Shown piece after piece: positions 12,878 to 24,466 of a stretch of DNA of 64,000 nucleotides. A program made the translations under genes and the position numbers. The notes beneath the pieces are model-generated. The model was not told where the DNA came from, searched no databases, and was given only the letters and a program-made list of their open reading frames with translations. The stretch covers positions 806,001 to 870,000 of the forward strand of contig NC_018216.1 of assembly GCF_000219625.1 (NCBI RefSeq), written 5' to 3'. Positions within the stretch are counted from its first letter, which is position 1, and each line of letters starts with the position of its first letter. The DNA comes from Zymoseptoria tritici IPO323 (lineage: Eukaryota; Ascomycota; Dothideomycetes; Mycosphaerellales; Mycosphaerellaceae).

Positions 12878-13860
12878 GCTCCGCTATATAGGTCGCCTTT
12901 AGGGTAATCTAGTCGCGGAGTATCTCCTTAAGGTCGCTCTATTCGAAAATAGTATCTAAGTATAAGAAGTATAAAGATGTCGTAGTATATAGAACGCTAA
13001 CTAATCGTCCGATTAGTAATAAAACTAATTCTTGCTGTTGTTGCGAGGCACCTACGTACCTCCTAATATACGAGTATACGTTACGTACGTAGCTAAGAGG
13101 CTACGTACTCTCGGCTATCGTCTACGCCGAGCCTTAGCTCGACTTTACGTCCGAATCCTAAGTACATCGCTTGGCTTCCTTAATACTAAGGCGTAGTCGT
13201 CGGGGTAGTCTACCTAGTACTATACGATAGTAGCGCGGAGGTCCTTTAGCTTAACTCGTTCGATAGCCTAGGCGGTACGGCGAGACCGGTTATTAGCGGT
13301 TATATTATAGGGAACGTTATAGAAATAGAAACGGTTCTCGTAGTCGCTAACCTATATACGAAGAGCTTCTAGGGAGGAGGTCTCTAGCGTATATTCTAGT
13401 CTAGACTTAAGAAGGCTCTAAATCGGGTCTAATTTAGACCTAATTTCTCTCTCTACTAATTATAGGCTAGAGGGAGCTCTCTTCCTTTTCTTAATAAAGT
13501 CTAGCTCTATATCGTATATAGCGGCGGTATCTTCGCGAGCCTTAATATATGCCGCTCGTTGCTTCGCCGTTATAGGCGCGATCTAAACCTACCTTAGTTC
13601 CTAGATATAGTCTCTAATATACTAAGGGACCTATAGATAGTCTAGGTCCGTATTCGGGTCCGTTCCTAGGTCCGTTAGGGTCTGTTCCGGATCTATATTA
13701 GGTGTCTCTATATATCGGCCTCCTATATTATCTCGCTTATCCTCTTCGTTCGGTAGGTCGCTAAGTCTCGATAACGATAGGGCGTCGCTCGGGCCTCGGC
13801 CGTCCGGCTATATCTTAGGAGGTATTTCTTAGTTCTAATTCGGCGCTAAATTAGGGGTCG
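12878..13860 (-). pseudogene. Gypsy-B gag remnant
   Basis: Read from high to low coordinates on the minus strand, one frame stays open apart from TAG and TAA codons at positions compatible with former CAG/CAA. The product is acidic in its N-terminal part and gains Arg/Lys clusters later (KKRKRAPSS near 13,460). It sits directly inside the 5' LTR, which is the gag position. The LINE insertion at 12,865 truncates it; the rest continues below 7,270. Confidence 0.6.
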
Positions 13861-14011
13861 ATAGTACCTACTCTAGTGCTTAGTATAGCTAATCCCTTAG
13901 TAGGTTTCGAGGTAATATACTATAAGGGTAGTATAACTAGGTAGTAACTAATACGTATAAGTAGTCTATATACGAATGTCTATATTACCTATTAAGTATA
14001 ACGAAGGGAGG

Positions 14012-14145
14012 CGAAAGGGAACAAAAGGGAATATATACGCTAAGCCTCGCTTAGGGTAGCCTCGGGTCTATATCGGATCTATATCGGGCCTAGAATAGGC
14101 CCGATTTAGGCCCGGAGTAGCGATACCCTAGTCGTTCCCTAATAA
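14012..14145 (-). repeat. Gypsy-B 5' LTR
   Basis: This is the partner of 41-174. The 5-bp TSD taagg follows at 14,146-14,150. Confidence 0.8.
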
Positions 14146-14149
14146 TAAG

Positions 14150-15478
14150 GAGCTTCGCGAAATTATCGATAAGGAGATAGATATATATCTACAGTACTAG
14201 CGCGAAATTAATAGCTAGCCTAACTATAGATAGCTTTATACGATATACTACTCTTAGGTCTAGTAACTTATTCGCTAGGACATCTTATACTAGCTAATAT
14301 ATATCCTCCTACGAGGCGACTACGAGTACTAGCTAGTATCCTACCCCTACTATACGAAAAGTACGAAGAAGGGCGATAATACTACTTTTAAATATATTAA
14401 CCTTATAGTTAGCCGTATAGTTAAAGAGAACTACGGTATTAACTAGATTTAGGGTACGGTCTCTTTAACAAACGAGGGCCCGAAGGACTATACGGTTCTC
14501 GTTAAAGAAATATACGATAAGGAGATCTTTCTAGAGTAGTACTAGTAGATAAGGGCTAATAATTACGCGGACGGAGTAGTCTAGAAGATCGATAATACTA
14601 TACTACCGCCTAAATTCCTAGCTCGCTATAAGCTTAAGTAGGAGTATATTCCTTATAGAGCTAGAGATGTTCGTATTACGGTCCTATACCTATCTTATAG
14701 TATAGATACTAAGGCTAAAACCGAGCGTCGTACGATTCTTCCTTAGTTTATAGCTATATATACGGACGGTTCTCTTAAATATACTAAAGCTAGTAACTAG
14801 GAGATACTACGTAAGGCCTATATAGACCTAACTACCCCGGATAAGATACCCTCCGGGCTTATCAATAAGTATAGTAAGATTCCCTACGCCTTCCCTACCG
14901 CTATATCTTTAATATCTAATAACTATATCGCTATAGTACTCGTTACTTATAAGAAGTAGGAGAGCCCTAGTATCGTCGTCGAGTTAGAGAAGCTTATACG
15001 CCTTAATATAATCTAGCTTAGGGCTTAGATCTAAAAGTAGTAGGACGAGACTATAAAGCGAGTTAAGGCGAACTATAAGGACATTAAGTAGATAGAGAGG
15101 AATATATTCGGCGACCGATCGTACTATAACGCTAAGGATAAGGATCCTACTAACTTCTAGAAGTACTAACCCTTACCGGCTAAAATCGCGCCTAAAGATG
15201 TAGATAATAGAGAGTATAAGCTACTTAGGTAGGGAGATATAGATATCGCCGTACCTTAGGAAGTCCCCGACTCCCTACTTAGTAAGGATAGAAAGCGCGT
15301 AGCTAGGCGCGACATATAGTAGGAGGATAGTACTTAGCGATAGGTACGGAACCTTTACTAGACTAAAATCTATATTAGGTCTAGGAAACCTTTAGTATAA
15401 AAAGGGACATTAGAAGTAGCTATTTTCTATACTAGCGCTTATTTTAAGGCTTTTCTTTTATTATTTCTTTTATTTTAG
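14150..15478 (+). pseudogene. Unidentified RIP-mutated coding sequence inside element A
   Basis: One plus-strand frame runs from 14,150 to a TAG at 15,476-15,478, about 440 codons, interrupted only by TAG/TAA. It has long stop-free blocks, a Lys/Glu-rich middle, and a hydrophobic Phe/Leu-rich C-terminus. I see no zinc knuckle, protease or polymerase motif, so it is neither a normal gag nor pol. It lies between an LTR-A end (1-37, displaced by Gypsy-B) and another LTR-A copy at 15,670. The function is unknown. It may be an accessory or captured gene in a small non-autonomous LTR element. Confidence 0.5.
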
Positions 15479-15669
15479 CTTTAAATATATACGATAGATA
15501 TATATAGTAGATATAAAACCCGAGGATAGGGATAGTCTACGTCGATAGTAAGTTAGAAAAGAATAACGCTAGTACTAGATCTAGAGGGTTTTTACGCTAT
15601 AAGCGTATAAAATAGGAAAGATTTTAGTCCTTATAGTATCTAGGTTAGATACTACTAGAAGGGGACGAA

Positions 15670-15954
15670 TATAGTAGGGAATATCGTACTATTACGTATA
15701 GTCTATAGCTAGCTTTAGCTTTATATCTAGGTCGGAGGATTAGAAGGATACCTATCTACGACCTTAGGGAGGGACCTTTAATACGGACATAAGGTATAAT
15801 AGTATAGAGTACTTAATACTACCTCGTTTATACCCCCTATCTTTTACTCTAAATTATATAGATTACTATCCTTTTTACTTCCCTATACTACCTTATACGT
15901 CCGTACTACTACTATCCGTAGGAGATCGGAACCTTTAGAAGTCCCCCCCTTATA
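15670..15954 (+). repeat. LTR-A copy, heavily RIP-mutated (probable 3' LTR of element A)
   Basis: These 285 bp align along their length with the lightly mutated copy at 26,845-27,149; many differences are CA to TA or TG to TA. A purine-rich stretch (agaaggggacgaa, about 15,656-15,669) lies just upstream and resembles a polypurine tract, which suggests a 3' LTR. No matching TSD is visible because the left border is outside the window. Confidence 0.7.
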
Positions 15955-16668
15955 ATCTAAGAACAAACTCTTAGTCCTATAAAAAGTTATTAATACTCTA
16001 CTTAAAAAGGGATATATCTAGCTAAGGTCCTTAAAGGTAGTAGTACTAGTACTTATTACGTAGAAACCGGGAGAGAGGCTATATTTTTACTATAACTATT
16101 AAGCGCTAAACGCTCTAACGAAGTATAATAGATATCTACTCCTATTAGTACTAGAGACCTTAAGGAACCTTATAGGCGTACGATAGCTTACGAAGGTTAA
16201 TATTATAGCCGCCTTCTATTATATTTATATAGTAGCCGGCGAAGAATATAAGATAGCCTTCCGTACTAGGTTTAGTCTATTCGAGTAGTTAGTATACCTA
16301 TTCGGTCTATTAGGGGTACTAGCTACTTTCTAGCGGTTTATTAACAATTTATTATAAGAGTATCTAGATAACTTTATATTAGTATATAGTAATAACGTAA
16401 TTATCTACTCTAATTGTATACTTAAGGATTACTACTAGAAGGTTTATATAGTTCTCCGGGCCCTTTAGGATAAGGGCCTATATCTAGACTCTAAGAAGTA
16501 TACCTTTACTTAGAAAGTAGTTAAATACCTTAGGTTTATTATTTATACTAATAGAAAAGATATAGGACCCGACCCTAAGAAGATTTAAATAGTAGAAGAC
16601 TAGAAGGTACCTAGGACGTAGAAGAAAGTTTATAGATTCTTAAATTTTACTAACTACTATAGGATATT

Positions 16669-16681
16669 TATCCCTAAGTAC
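16669..16681. repeat. Left TSD of the LINE-tailed insertion (13 bp)
   Basis: The 13 bases tatccctaagtac recur at 17,458-17,470. In the host frame they encode part of the Gypsy-C motif following the reverse transcriptase (FIPKY). Confidence 0.9.
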
Positions 16682-17457
16682 TGACGGCCGAACAGACTGC
16701 ACCTTCACGCGGTGGCCGTCGTAAGTACCTTCCTTGGAAGGGAAACTAAGACAGTCTGGAAGAAACCTCCTCGAAAACCTCTCGAATCCGCCCGAAATCC
16801 TTCTCGAAATCCGCCTCGAAACACGAGCTACAACAGAACAACAGCACGATTCGAACGAATAGCCCTCTACGCTACGAACGAGAAGAAGAAAGAAGCAGTC
16901 CACTCTGCCCTATACGCGCACCTCCTCGAAATCCGAATCGAAATCGCATGTCCCTTCTCTAGAGACTTCGTCGCCTTCGAAGGAAGTATACATGCACTTC
17001 AAAGAGCTAGAACTCGGTAGAATCTACAACTCTACGATTAACCTACGTAGCTATATGCGCTAGAAGGCGGCATATAGTTCTACAAAGGCATATTAAGGAC
17101 AAGAGAAGGCAGCGAGTTAGACAGCTGCTTTTTGCGCCTTTGCGCTACATCGCCTTGCGCTGCATCTCTTTCGAATTCGTAGCGTGTGTGCGAAGCGGAA
17201 GGATCCGCTAAAAATTCTGCAAAAGCTTAGCGCGAAAATTCTACAGCCTTAGGCTGCAACACTCGTTTAATTTCCTTTGTCTCGCATTTGTTTAAAGTCC
17301 TTTAGCATTGCCTTAGGCACGGGGTCTCCCCTAAGGTCAAAGAATACCGAAAAATCTAATTGTAACTAGATCTACTACTTTGCCTTTATAGCAAAGCCGT
17401 CCTACATAGTCTTGGACTCCGAAAGGACGTAAATGGAACAAACAAACAAACAAACAA
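16682..17457 (+). mobile_element. LINE-tailed chimeric retroelement, little or no RIP
   Basis: This 776-bp insertion lies between 13-bp TSDs and ends in an (AAAC)n tail. Its last 190 bp or so (from about 17,266) resemble the tail of the LINE at 12,660-12,865. The first 580 bp do not match that LINE by eye. CA and TG are frequent here, in sharp contrast to the flanking Gypsy-C. A 102-codon frame opens at 16,712 but nothing supports it as a gene. The simplest reading is a non-autonomous element, or a truncated relative from another subfamily, mobilised by LINE machinery that recognises the shared 3' end. Confidence 0.75.
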
Positions 17458-19063
17458 TATCCCTAAGTACTCTAAGATTACCGCCTTTTTAACTATACTT
17501 ACTAGGAAGGGGATACTATTCTTCTAGGGGGAACTAGAGAATAGAGTATTTAAGATATTAAAAAAGAAGTACTATAGGGCTCTAGCTTATATACTAGGAC
17601 CTAGGGCTTCCTATATTTCTTAAGACTAATTATAGTAGATTTACTATTAGTAGCGCGCTCCTATAGGAAGTAAGTAGGATCCTAAAGCTAGTAGGCTTCT
17701 TTTTAAGGAAGCTTAACTAGGCTAAGATTAACTATAATATCTATAATAAGGAGATATTAGCTATAGTATCCTATCTAAAGTTTTAGATACCTAAGCTAAA
17801 GATATATAATACCTTTACTATTTAGATAGACTATAAGAACCTAGAGTACTTTATAATAAAGAGGTAGCTAAGTAAGAAGTAGATTCGATAGTTTAAAACT
17901 ATTACTTTATTTTAGTTTAAACTCGTATATCGCCTAGGTACTAAGGTAATTATACTAGATATACTTTCTTATAGGGAATAGGATATACTAGGTAAGGGTA
18001 AGAGATATCGTAATTCCGGCGGTTACTAGAGCCGGATCTAGCCCTAGACTAGCCGGTATCCGAGGGGGAAAGGGAGATAGTAGCTAATAACCTATTAGCT
18101 ATATCTATTTAACTCTACTCCCTATAAGCTATATTAATATACCTAGTAGCTTTAAGCCGAGTTCTAATAATAAGGGCGTAGATATAGTAGGACTATTTTA
18201 GGATAGTAAGTTTAATAAACTATAGGGTCTAACGATAAAGAGGGACATATAGTATTAGATAATAATCCGCGCTATTAAGGACGGATCCCGAGCTATTCTA
18301 CTAGATCTAAAAGTTAAAATCTAGATTAGGGATTATAGTATTAATAAGAAGGGCCGCTTAAGGTACTATAGTAGATTATAGGTTCCGGGAGCGGTAGTTA
18401 CGTTAGAGGCCGAATATAAGTTAGTAGATACTAAGATTCTCTAGAATAATAAACTCTATATTAAAATTATTTAGTCTATATATAGCTCTCTAGTCTATAG
18501 CTACCCCGGGTAGGCCTCTATAGCCTTTATACTAAAAAAAAACTTCTACTAGCCTTTATAGTTATATTATATTAGAAGGTTTCTAAGAAACTATAATTAC
18601 TATAGGAGAAATAAGATATAGAAAGAGTATAAATATAGACTCCTATACTCCTTACTAGTTCCTAATCGTTTCTTCTAGAAGATCTCTATAAATTTTATAA
18701 CTAATCTTACTAAGTCTAAGAGGAACTATTACCTATAGGTTATTAAAGACTACCTAGGTAAGTCCGTTATTTTAGAGGCAATATCTAGTATAAAAGTAGA
18801 GGAATATACTAAAAGATTTATAGACTACTAGGTACGATATTATAGGCTACCGAGTATAATTATAAGTAATAGAGGAACGAACTAGATAAGGATATTCTAG
18901 AAAATACTCTATCGGTTAGTCGGAGTATAGTAGTAACTAAGCTCTACTTACTACCCTTAAACCGATAGAGGCCTAGAAAGACTTAACTAGGATATCTAAG
19001 TCTACTTAAGGAACTATATTAATTATAAAGAGTCCGACTAGAAACGCTAGCTCTTTATAGCCT

Positions 19064-19068
19064 AACTA
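19064..19068. repeat. Left TSD of Gypsy-D (aacta)
   Basis: The 5-bp sequence aacta recurs at 25,404-25,408. Skipping the element plus one TSD restores the Gypsy-C integrase frame. Confidence 0.9.
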
Positions 19069-19343
19069 TGTCAGAGGCTGGTGCCTGAGGCTGCATCGGC
19101 TGTGCCGATGCCTGGCCCAACGCCCAACGGACGAACGCCGGTTCAGAAATCCACTAGGCCGAATCGGGAACAAGCTTCCTTTCGGCCGACTAGAAGGCTA
19201 CGTATGCGCCAAGCGACGCTACGCGCACACATAGCTTATATTTGACGTTCCGTTGTTCTAGAGAGATCTTCTTTTCGGTAGCTTTAGAATTTCATACATT
19301 CGGATCTGGCCCTTTGTAAGCAACTTCGGTTTAGACCCTTACA
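19069..19343 (+). repeat. Gypsy-D 5' LTR
   Basis: This 275-bp LTR differs from the 3' LTR at about 15 positions by my count. All but one are transitions, many in CA/TG against TA contexts. Confidence 0.95.
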
Positions 19344-19389
19344 TTTTCTAAAGCTCGCTATCGAATAGATCCCTCGACGGAAATACCGC

Positions 19390-20700
19390 CTGAACTTTAG
19401 GCGCAGCTCGCTGTAGAGATAGAGCGGATTCGAAACGAATATCGCGCCGCTATCGTAGAGACCGAAGCTATATACAACGAACAACATCGAGCTAACGAGC
19501 TCGCACAACGCGAACTCGAGATAGTACGACACGAACTCGAGGCAGCACAACGCGAACTCGAGACACGTCTTAAACGAGCTAGAAAACGACCGGTATAACG
19601 GACGCTAGAAGCGAGTAGCTCTAGACTCGCCCCGGAAACAATTAAAATAATAACGACGGACATAAACACGACGAACATAACAAACACGAACGACGACTAT
19701 GCACCGAGACGCCCGAAAGAGCATCTCCCGACGCTACGGACCTTTAGTAGCAAAAGATTAGAATAGGAAGACTAGCACCTCGCTGCCTTATCGAAGCTCG
19801 CTGTTAATAAAGCAGCTATCGGTAGGGACTTCGACTAATTCCTCTACTTAATAAGTAGGCTCGAAGAGAGTACGGCGAGAATAGCAAGAACAACTATTAA
19901 GAACGCTCTCCGACTTGGGTAAGGTAACGCGAACGATTTCCTCGAGTACCTAAACAGTATCTATAGCGACACAAACTAGCAACGACGAGCGCTACAAACC
20001 CTCTCGAGGATACAATAGGGCGACAACGAACCTATCGCGACCTACCTACCTCGATTCGAGGTAGTTCTCGCTAATGCGGGAATAGCCGAGACCCTCTCGC
20101 CGGATACGGAATCGGACCCGAAGCTCGAAGGTATTCAGATTACCCTTCTCGAGAACTCTCTTAACAAAGAGATGCGTAAGGCATTGCTCCCGTTTGCCTT
20201 AAACCCGCCGGACAAGTACTTAACCTTTACGAGAAACCTTCTTACTATCGGCGGATCGCTTGCAAACCTTCGTTTTCGGTCGAACATGTCTAGACCCTCT
20301 GCTCCCCGGGCGACCCTACTATCGATAGGGTTACGGGCGACCCTACCATCGACAGGGTCACAGGCGACCCTACTATCGATAGGGTTACAGGCGACCCTGC
20401 CGCGAGAATCGAAAGATGAAATAGATTAGGAACCGACTCGATCTAACTAAGTCGAGTTAAGCAACAAGAAGAGAGCAAAGTGGGTTACGAGAGAGACAAT
20501 ACAGGCTCGAAGGGAACAAGGCCTTTGTCTCCGTTGCGGGATAAAAGGGCACCTTATTGCCGACTGTACCTATCTTGCCGCCCGAAACCCGAACGCTGTA
20601 TAAGCTATAGTTAGTAAGGCCGAGCGCGAGATATAGGAAGTCTTTCTAGAAGAAGACAACGACTCGGTTTCGGAAAACGAGTAGCCTCTACGATAAGTCG
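19390..20700 (+). pseudogene. Gypsy-D gag remnant with CCHC zinc knuckle
   Basis: The frame of the zinc knuckle at 20,526-20,573 (CLRCGIKGHLIADC, Cx2Cx4Hx4C) is continuous with the open stretch 20,172-20,429, broken only by TAG/TAA codons. Upstream, 19,440-19,570 encodes a Glu/Arg-rich helical segment with repeated ELE/RELE units. A 27-bp tandem repeat (20,308-20,403) adds 9-residue units just before the knuckle region. Gag would form the capsid and package element RNA. Pol lies in a different frame downstream. Confidence 0.75.
20308..20403 (+). repeat. 27-bp tandem repeat in Gypsy-D gag (about 4 copies)
   Basis: The unit contains an inverted repeat (accctactatcgatagggt) and is repeated with small changes in the third-from-end and central bases. 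It is in frame, each copy encoding nine residues (ATLLSIGL plus one). Copy number in other family members would show whether it is expanding. Confidence 0.85.
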
Positions 20701-21463
20701 TCCGTAGAGGTAGAGTTAGATATAAGCAGAAGTAGAGTAGAATATCTTTCGAGATACAAAAATAGAACGATCTCTTTTCTATGCTTCTGCTATTATTAAC
20801 GACGACGCACTTTAATTCTCTCTTATCGACAACGGCAGCTAATCGTATTGTCTAATAAATGAACAGTTAGCTAAGAGACTCCGGCTCCCGTAGATTCCTA
20901 TTCCGAGACGAAAGGTTATTAGCGCGCAAGGATCCCCCTCGCAGAAGAAGGGAATCTCTTTTGTTACTAAGTTCTCTCTTAATGTCAGCAGGCACAAGTC
21001 TACAGCGTTTGCTTACGCTGTACCCGACCTATAAGAGGACCTTATTCTCGGAAGGCCCTATCTCTTTTACGAGAGTATACAAGTTATCGAGTCGACGAAC
21101 TGTCTCGAGTTCCTTCTCGACGGTTTTTCGATACCTTACGAGATACGGCTAATAGGTTCTACGAAGGCTAAGGCTGTTAGTAGAGCTGCCTTTAGATACC
21201 TCGCTCGGTTATCTCGGAAACGAGATATTACTGTCTTTGCCGCCTCCCTCGAAGATATCGAGAAGGCGTTACGTACGAAGAAAGCCCTTACTCGTAAGGA
21301 CATTGTTAAGAAGCTTCCCGAACACTACTACCCCCGGATACGTGCCTTTATCCGGGAAGGAGAGTAGCTACCTCCGTATCGACCCGGATTTAACTACGAG
21401 ATCCTACTTACTACTAATAGCAACGGGAAACCTAGCGAACCTCCCTAGGGCCCTCTCTACAAT

Positions 21464-24358
21464 ATGACCCGGGACGAGCTTTTAGTCCTCCGGAAGGAAC
21501 TATACTCGCTCCTCGAGAAGGGCTATATTCGGTATAGTAAGTCCCCTGCCGCTGCGCCGGTTCTTTTCGCTAAGAAACCCGGCGGCGGCCTTCGTTTCTA
21601 TATCGACTACCGTAGACTAAACGCTATTACCTTAAAGGACCGTTTTCCCCTCCTACTTATCCGAGAGACGCTTACGTCTCTTAGTAAAGCTAAGTAGCTT
21701 ACGAAGCTCGACGTCTCTACTGCATTTTATCGGATCCGTATTGCTAAAGGCGAGGAATAGAAGACTGCTTTCCGTACCCGCTACGGCTTGTTCGAGTGGA
21801 ACGTTTGCCCCTTTAGTCTTACTAGTGCGCCGGCTACCTTCTAATAGTATCTAAACTAGATCCTACGCAACTTACTTAACAACTTTTGTATAGCCTATAT
21901 CGACGACATCCTTATCTTCTCTTCCGGTACCTTTGCCGACTACCGGGAGAAGGTAACAAAGGTTTTATAACGCATCGAGGATAGCGAGCTTGTCCTAGAT
22001 ATATCGAAGTGCGAGTTCGAGACTTGTACTACGAAGTACCTAGGATATATCGTCGAAGTAGGTATCGGCGTACGAATAGACCCCGCGAAGGTACAGGCTA
22101 TCCGGGACTAGGATAGACCCCTAACTGTTCGCGGAGTCCGCTCGTTCCTCGGGTTCGCTAATTACTATAGGATGTTTATCTATAAGTATAGCGATCTCGT
22201 TCGCCCTCTTACCGATCTTACGAAGAAGACGATAGGCTTTCGTTAGGGAGACGAATAGGATAAGGCTTTCGAGGATATTAAGGATGCTTTTATCTACGGG
22301 CCTATCCTAGCGAGCTACGACCCGGACAGGAAGACGCGAGTCGAGCCCGACTCTTCGGGCTAGGCGACAGGCGGTATACTATATTAATTCGATACGGTAC
22401 TACAGACTTGGCGACCGGTAGCGTTCTTCTCGTAGCGATACGCTATTGCCAAGATTAACTACGACATCTACGACAAAGAACTCTTAGCTATCGTTAAGTG
22501 TTTAAAGGAATAGAATTCGGAACTACGCGGACTAAAGCACGAATTCGAGGTCCTTACGGATTATAAGAACCTCGAGCCTTTCTTTATTAAGAAGTCTCTT
22601 AACGAACGCCAAATCCGATAGAGCGAGTTCCTCGCGCCCTTCTATATGTTGTTAGTTTATCGCCCTAGAAAACAAGCTACTGTCCTAGATGCGTTATCTC
22701 GACGGGAGCAGGACATGCCGCGAGACGAATCTGACGATAGGCTACGTAGTCGAGAGGGAATCTTACTCGACTCTAGCCTAAAGGCCTTCCCCGCCGAGCT
22801 ATCTACGCCTACTTCTCCCTTCCCGGACGATACCGAGTTATCGTAGCTTTAGATAGACGCTTTTTCGCTGCTGTGCGGAAATAGTTACTTACGCGCACTT
22901 AAGGCCGTCGAACAAGGTTAACAGGCGTTCCCTATAGATCTTAACCTTAAGCTCTCTATCGGGGAATATAATATACAGGACGGCCTACTTCGCTTTCGAG
23001 AACGGATCTGGCTACCTCTCTTCGAACCGCTAACGACAAGAGTTATCCAAACGACGTACAACTCGGTCCTCGGTAGACATACCGGACGCGATGCTACTAT
23101 TAACTTTCTATCTCGACAGTTCTTCTGGCCGGGAATAAACGCTAAAGTACGTAAGTTCGTACGAAACTATGCTACGTATAGGTAGACTACTATCTAGAGA
23201 GAGAAGCGACGCGGGCTATTACGTCCCTTGCCGATCCCGGAGCGCATTTAGACGGAGATATCGATAGACTTTGTTATAGACCTAGCGCCTAACGAAGAGG
23301 ACGGCGCTACTACCCTCCTTATTATTACGGATCGCCTCGGGAAAGGCACTATACTCTTACGAGTCCCTCCCGGCTAGTTCGACGCTAAGGGCGTCGCAGA
23401 GCTCCTTATCGAACACTACGTCGGCATATACTAGCTACCTACCGGTATTACGTCGGATCGAGGTATTTAATTTGTAAACGCCCTCTAGAAAGAAGTATAT
23501 AAGCGGTTAGGTATTATTCGGCGACTATCTACCGCGTACTACCCGGAGACTAATAGTTCTACCGAACAACGAAACTAGGAAGTCGAAACCTACTTACAGG
23601 CATTCGTTAGCTATAATTAAGGCGATTGGGGCAAGTAGCTCTCGCTTGCACAGATCGCCTTAGATTCGCGCGTACCCTCTACAACGCAGGTCTCTCCCTT
23701 CTTCCTTATATACGGGTACTACCCGCGTACGATCGAGACTATTTCCGACACTGTCGAGTCGCCTCGGAACCCTCGCGAGGAAGGTACGTATATTGTTACT
23801 AAGCTGTAACAGGCTCGCGAGTTCGCCGCTTTAGCAATAGCCGTAGCCTAGTAGTAGTAGGAGTACTATGCGAACCGGTCCCGGAACGTCGCTACTAAGT
23901 ACAAGGTCGGGGACAAGGTCTAGCTCTTACTTCGGAACATTAAGACAGACCGGCCTACGAAGAAGCTCGACTAGATTTACGCGAAGTATACAGTTGTCCG
24001 TACTTTCGAGAGGATGCCCTACTTCGTCGAGCTCGATGTTCCTCGCGGTATTTATCCGAGGTTTCATACGTCGCTCTTACGATTAGTGTATAACGATACG
24101 CTTCTGTCCTAGGTTGTTACGGATTCGCAGCCCGCCGCGATTCTTAACGATGCGGGAGACGAAGAATATAGTGTAGAGGCTCTTCTGCGCTGTCGTACGA
24201 GGCGCGTTAGCCGCGGCTATCGCCGAGAGGCTCTTATTAAGTAGGTAGGTTACGACCGACCTACTTGGGAACCTTTGCGCGAGTCTAAGGATATAGTAGC
24301 TCTCGAGCGTTTCGAAACGCTCTACGGCGACGCGAATACGGCAGACGGTCCTGTATAA
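21464..24358 (+). pseudogene. Gypsy-D pol remnant: reverse transcriptase, RNase H, integrase, chromodomain
   Basis: The longest stop-free part (21,464-21,697) holds the reverse transcriptase start, with [14 protein letters not shown] and IDYRRLN motifs. The catalytic YIDD box is at about 21,897. RNase H follows (about 22,270-22,700). The integrase core begins near 23,255 (ETSIDFVIDLAP-like, with a later TDRLGK and the HTSLLRL-type C-terminal segment near 24,060). The chromodomain (VGYDRPTWEPLRE, 24,247-24,285) precedes the TAA at 24,356. A chromodomain usually directs integration toward heterochromatin. TAG/TAA interruptions make this copy inactive. Confidence 0.85.
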
Positions 24359-24375
24359 CCTTAAACTGCGCGACG

Positions 24376-24399
24376 TTAGACTCCTTAGTCCGGTTCTTT
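24376..24399 (+). repeat. 24-bp sequence shared exactly with Gypsy-B (2,434-2,457)
   Basis: These 24 bases, centred on ctccttagtccggttc, recur without change at 2,434-2,457. Here they start 18 bp after the pol stop. In Gypsy-B they follow the plus-strand antisense frame. The flanks are not alike. The role is unknown. Confidence 0.7.
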
Positions 24400-24420
24400 G
24401 TTACGGGCCCTTACCTTTAC

Positions 24421-24466
24421 CGGATACTAGATACGACTACTGGATACTAGATACGACTACTAGATA
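24421..24466 (+). repeat. 20-bp tandem duplication in the Gypsy-D 3' region
   Basis: The unit ggatactagatacgactact occurs twice in a row and a third partial copy (agatac) follows. It lies between pol and the 3' LTR, in sequence with no coding signal. Confidence 0.8.

Larger units (their letters stand above)
41..14145 (-). mobile_element. Gypsy-B: RIP-mutated Ty3/Gypsy retrotransposon with 134-bp LTRs, interrupted by a LINE
   Basis: Two 134-bp direct repeats align without gaps at 41-174 and 14,012-14,145. The 5-bp sequence taagg flanks the element at 36-40 and 14,146-14,150 and fits a TSD. A purine-rich tract on the minus strand abuts the left LTR (about 175-189), as expected for a polypurine tract, so the element reads on the minus strand. 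Gag and pol are recognisable there but carry many TAG/TAA codons where Gln or Trp is expected. A LINE (7,282-12,865) splits gag from pol. A plus-strand coding-like stretch lies between pol and the 3' LTR. Without the LINE the element is about 8.5 kb. Confidence 0.85.

Noticed and set aside
16640..17020. Overlapping 87- and 102-codon open frames on opposite strands
   Set aside because: They arise because this insertion escaped RIP; neither shows a family motif, and the plus-strand one lies in the non-LINE part with no other support.
20308..20403. Tandem repeat that could be taken for a CRISPR-like array
   Set aside because: Units are directly adjacent with no spacers, in frame within a retrotransposon gag, in a fungal sequence.
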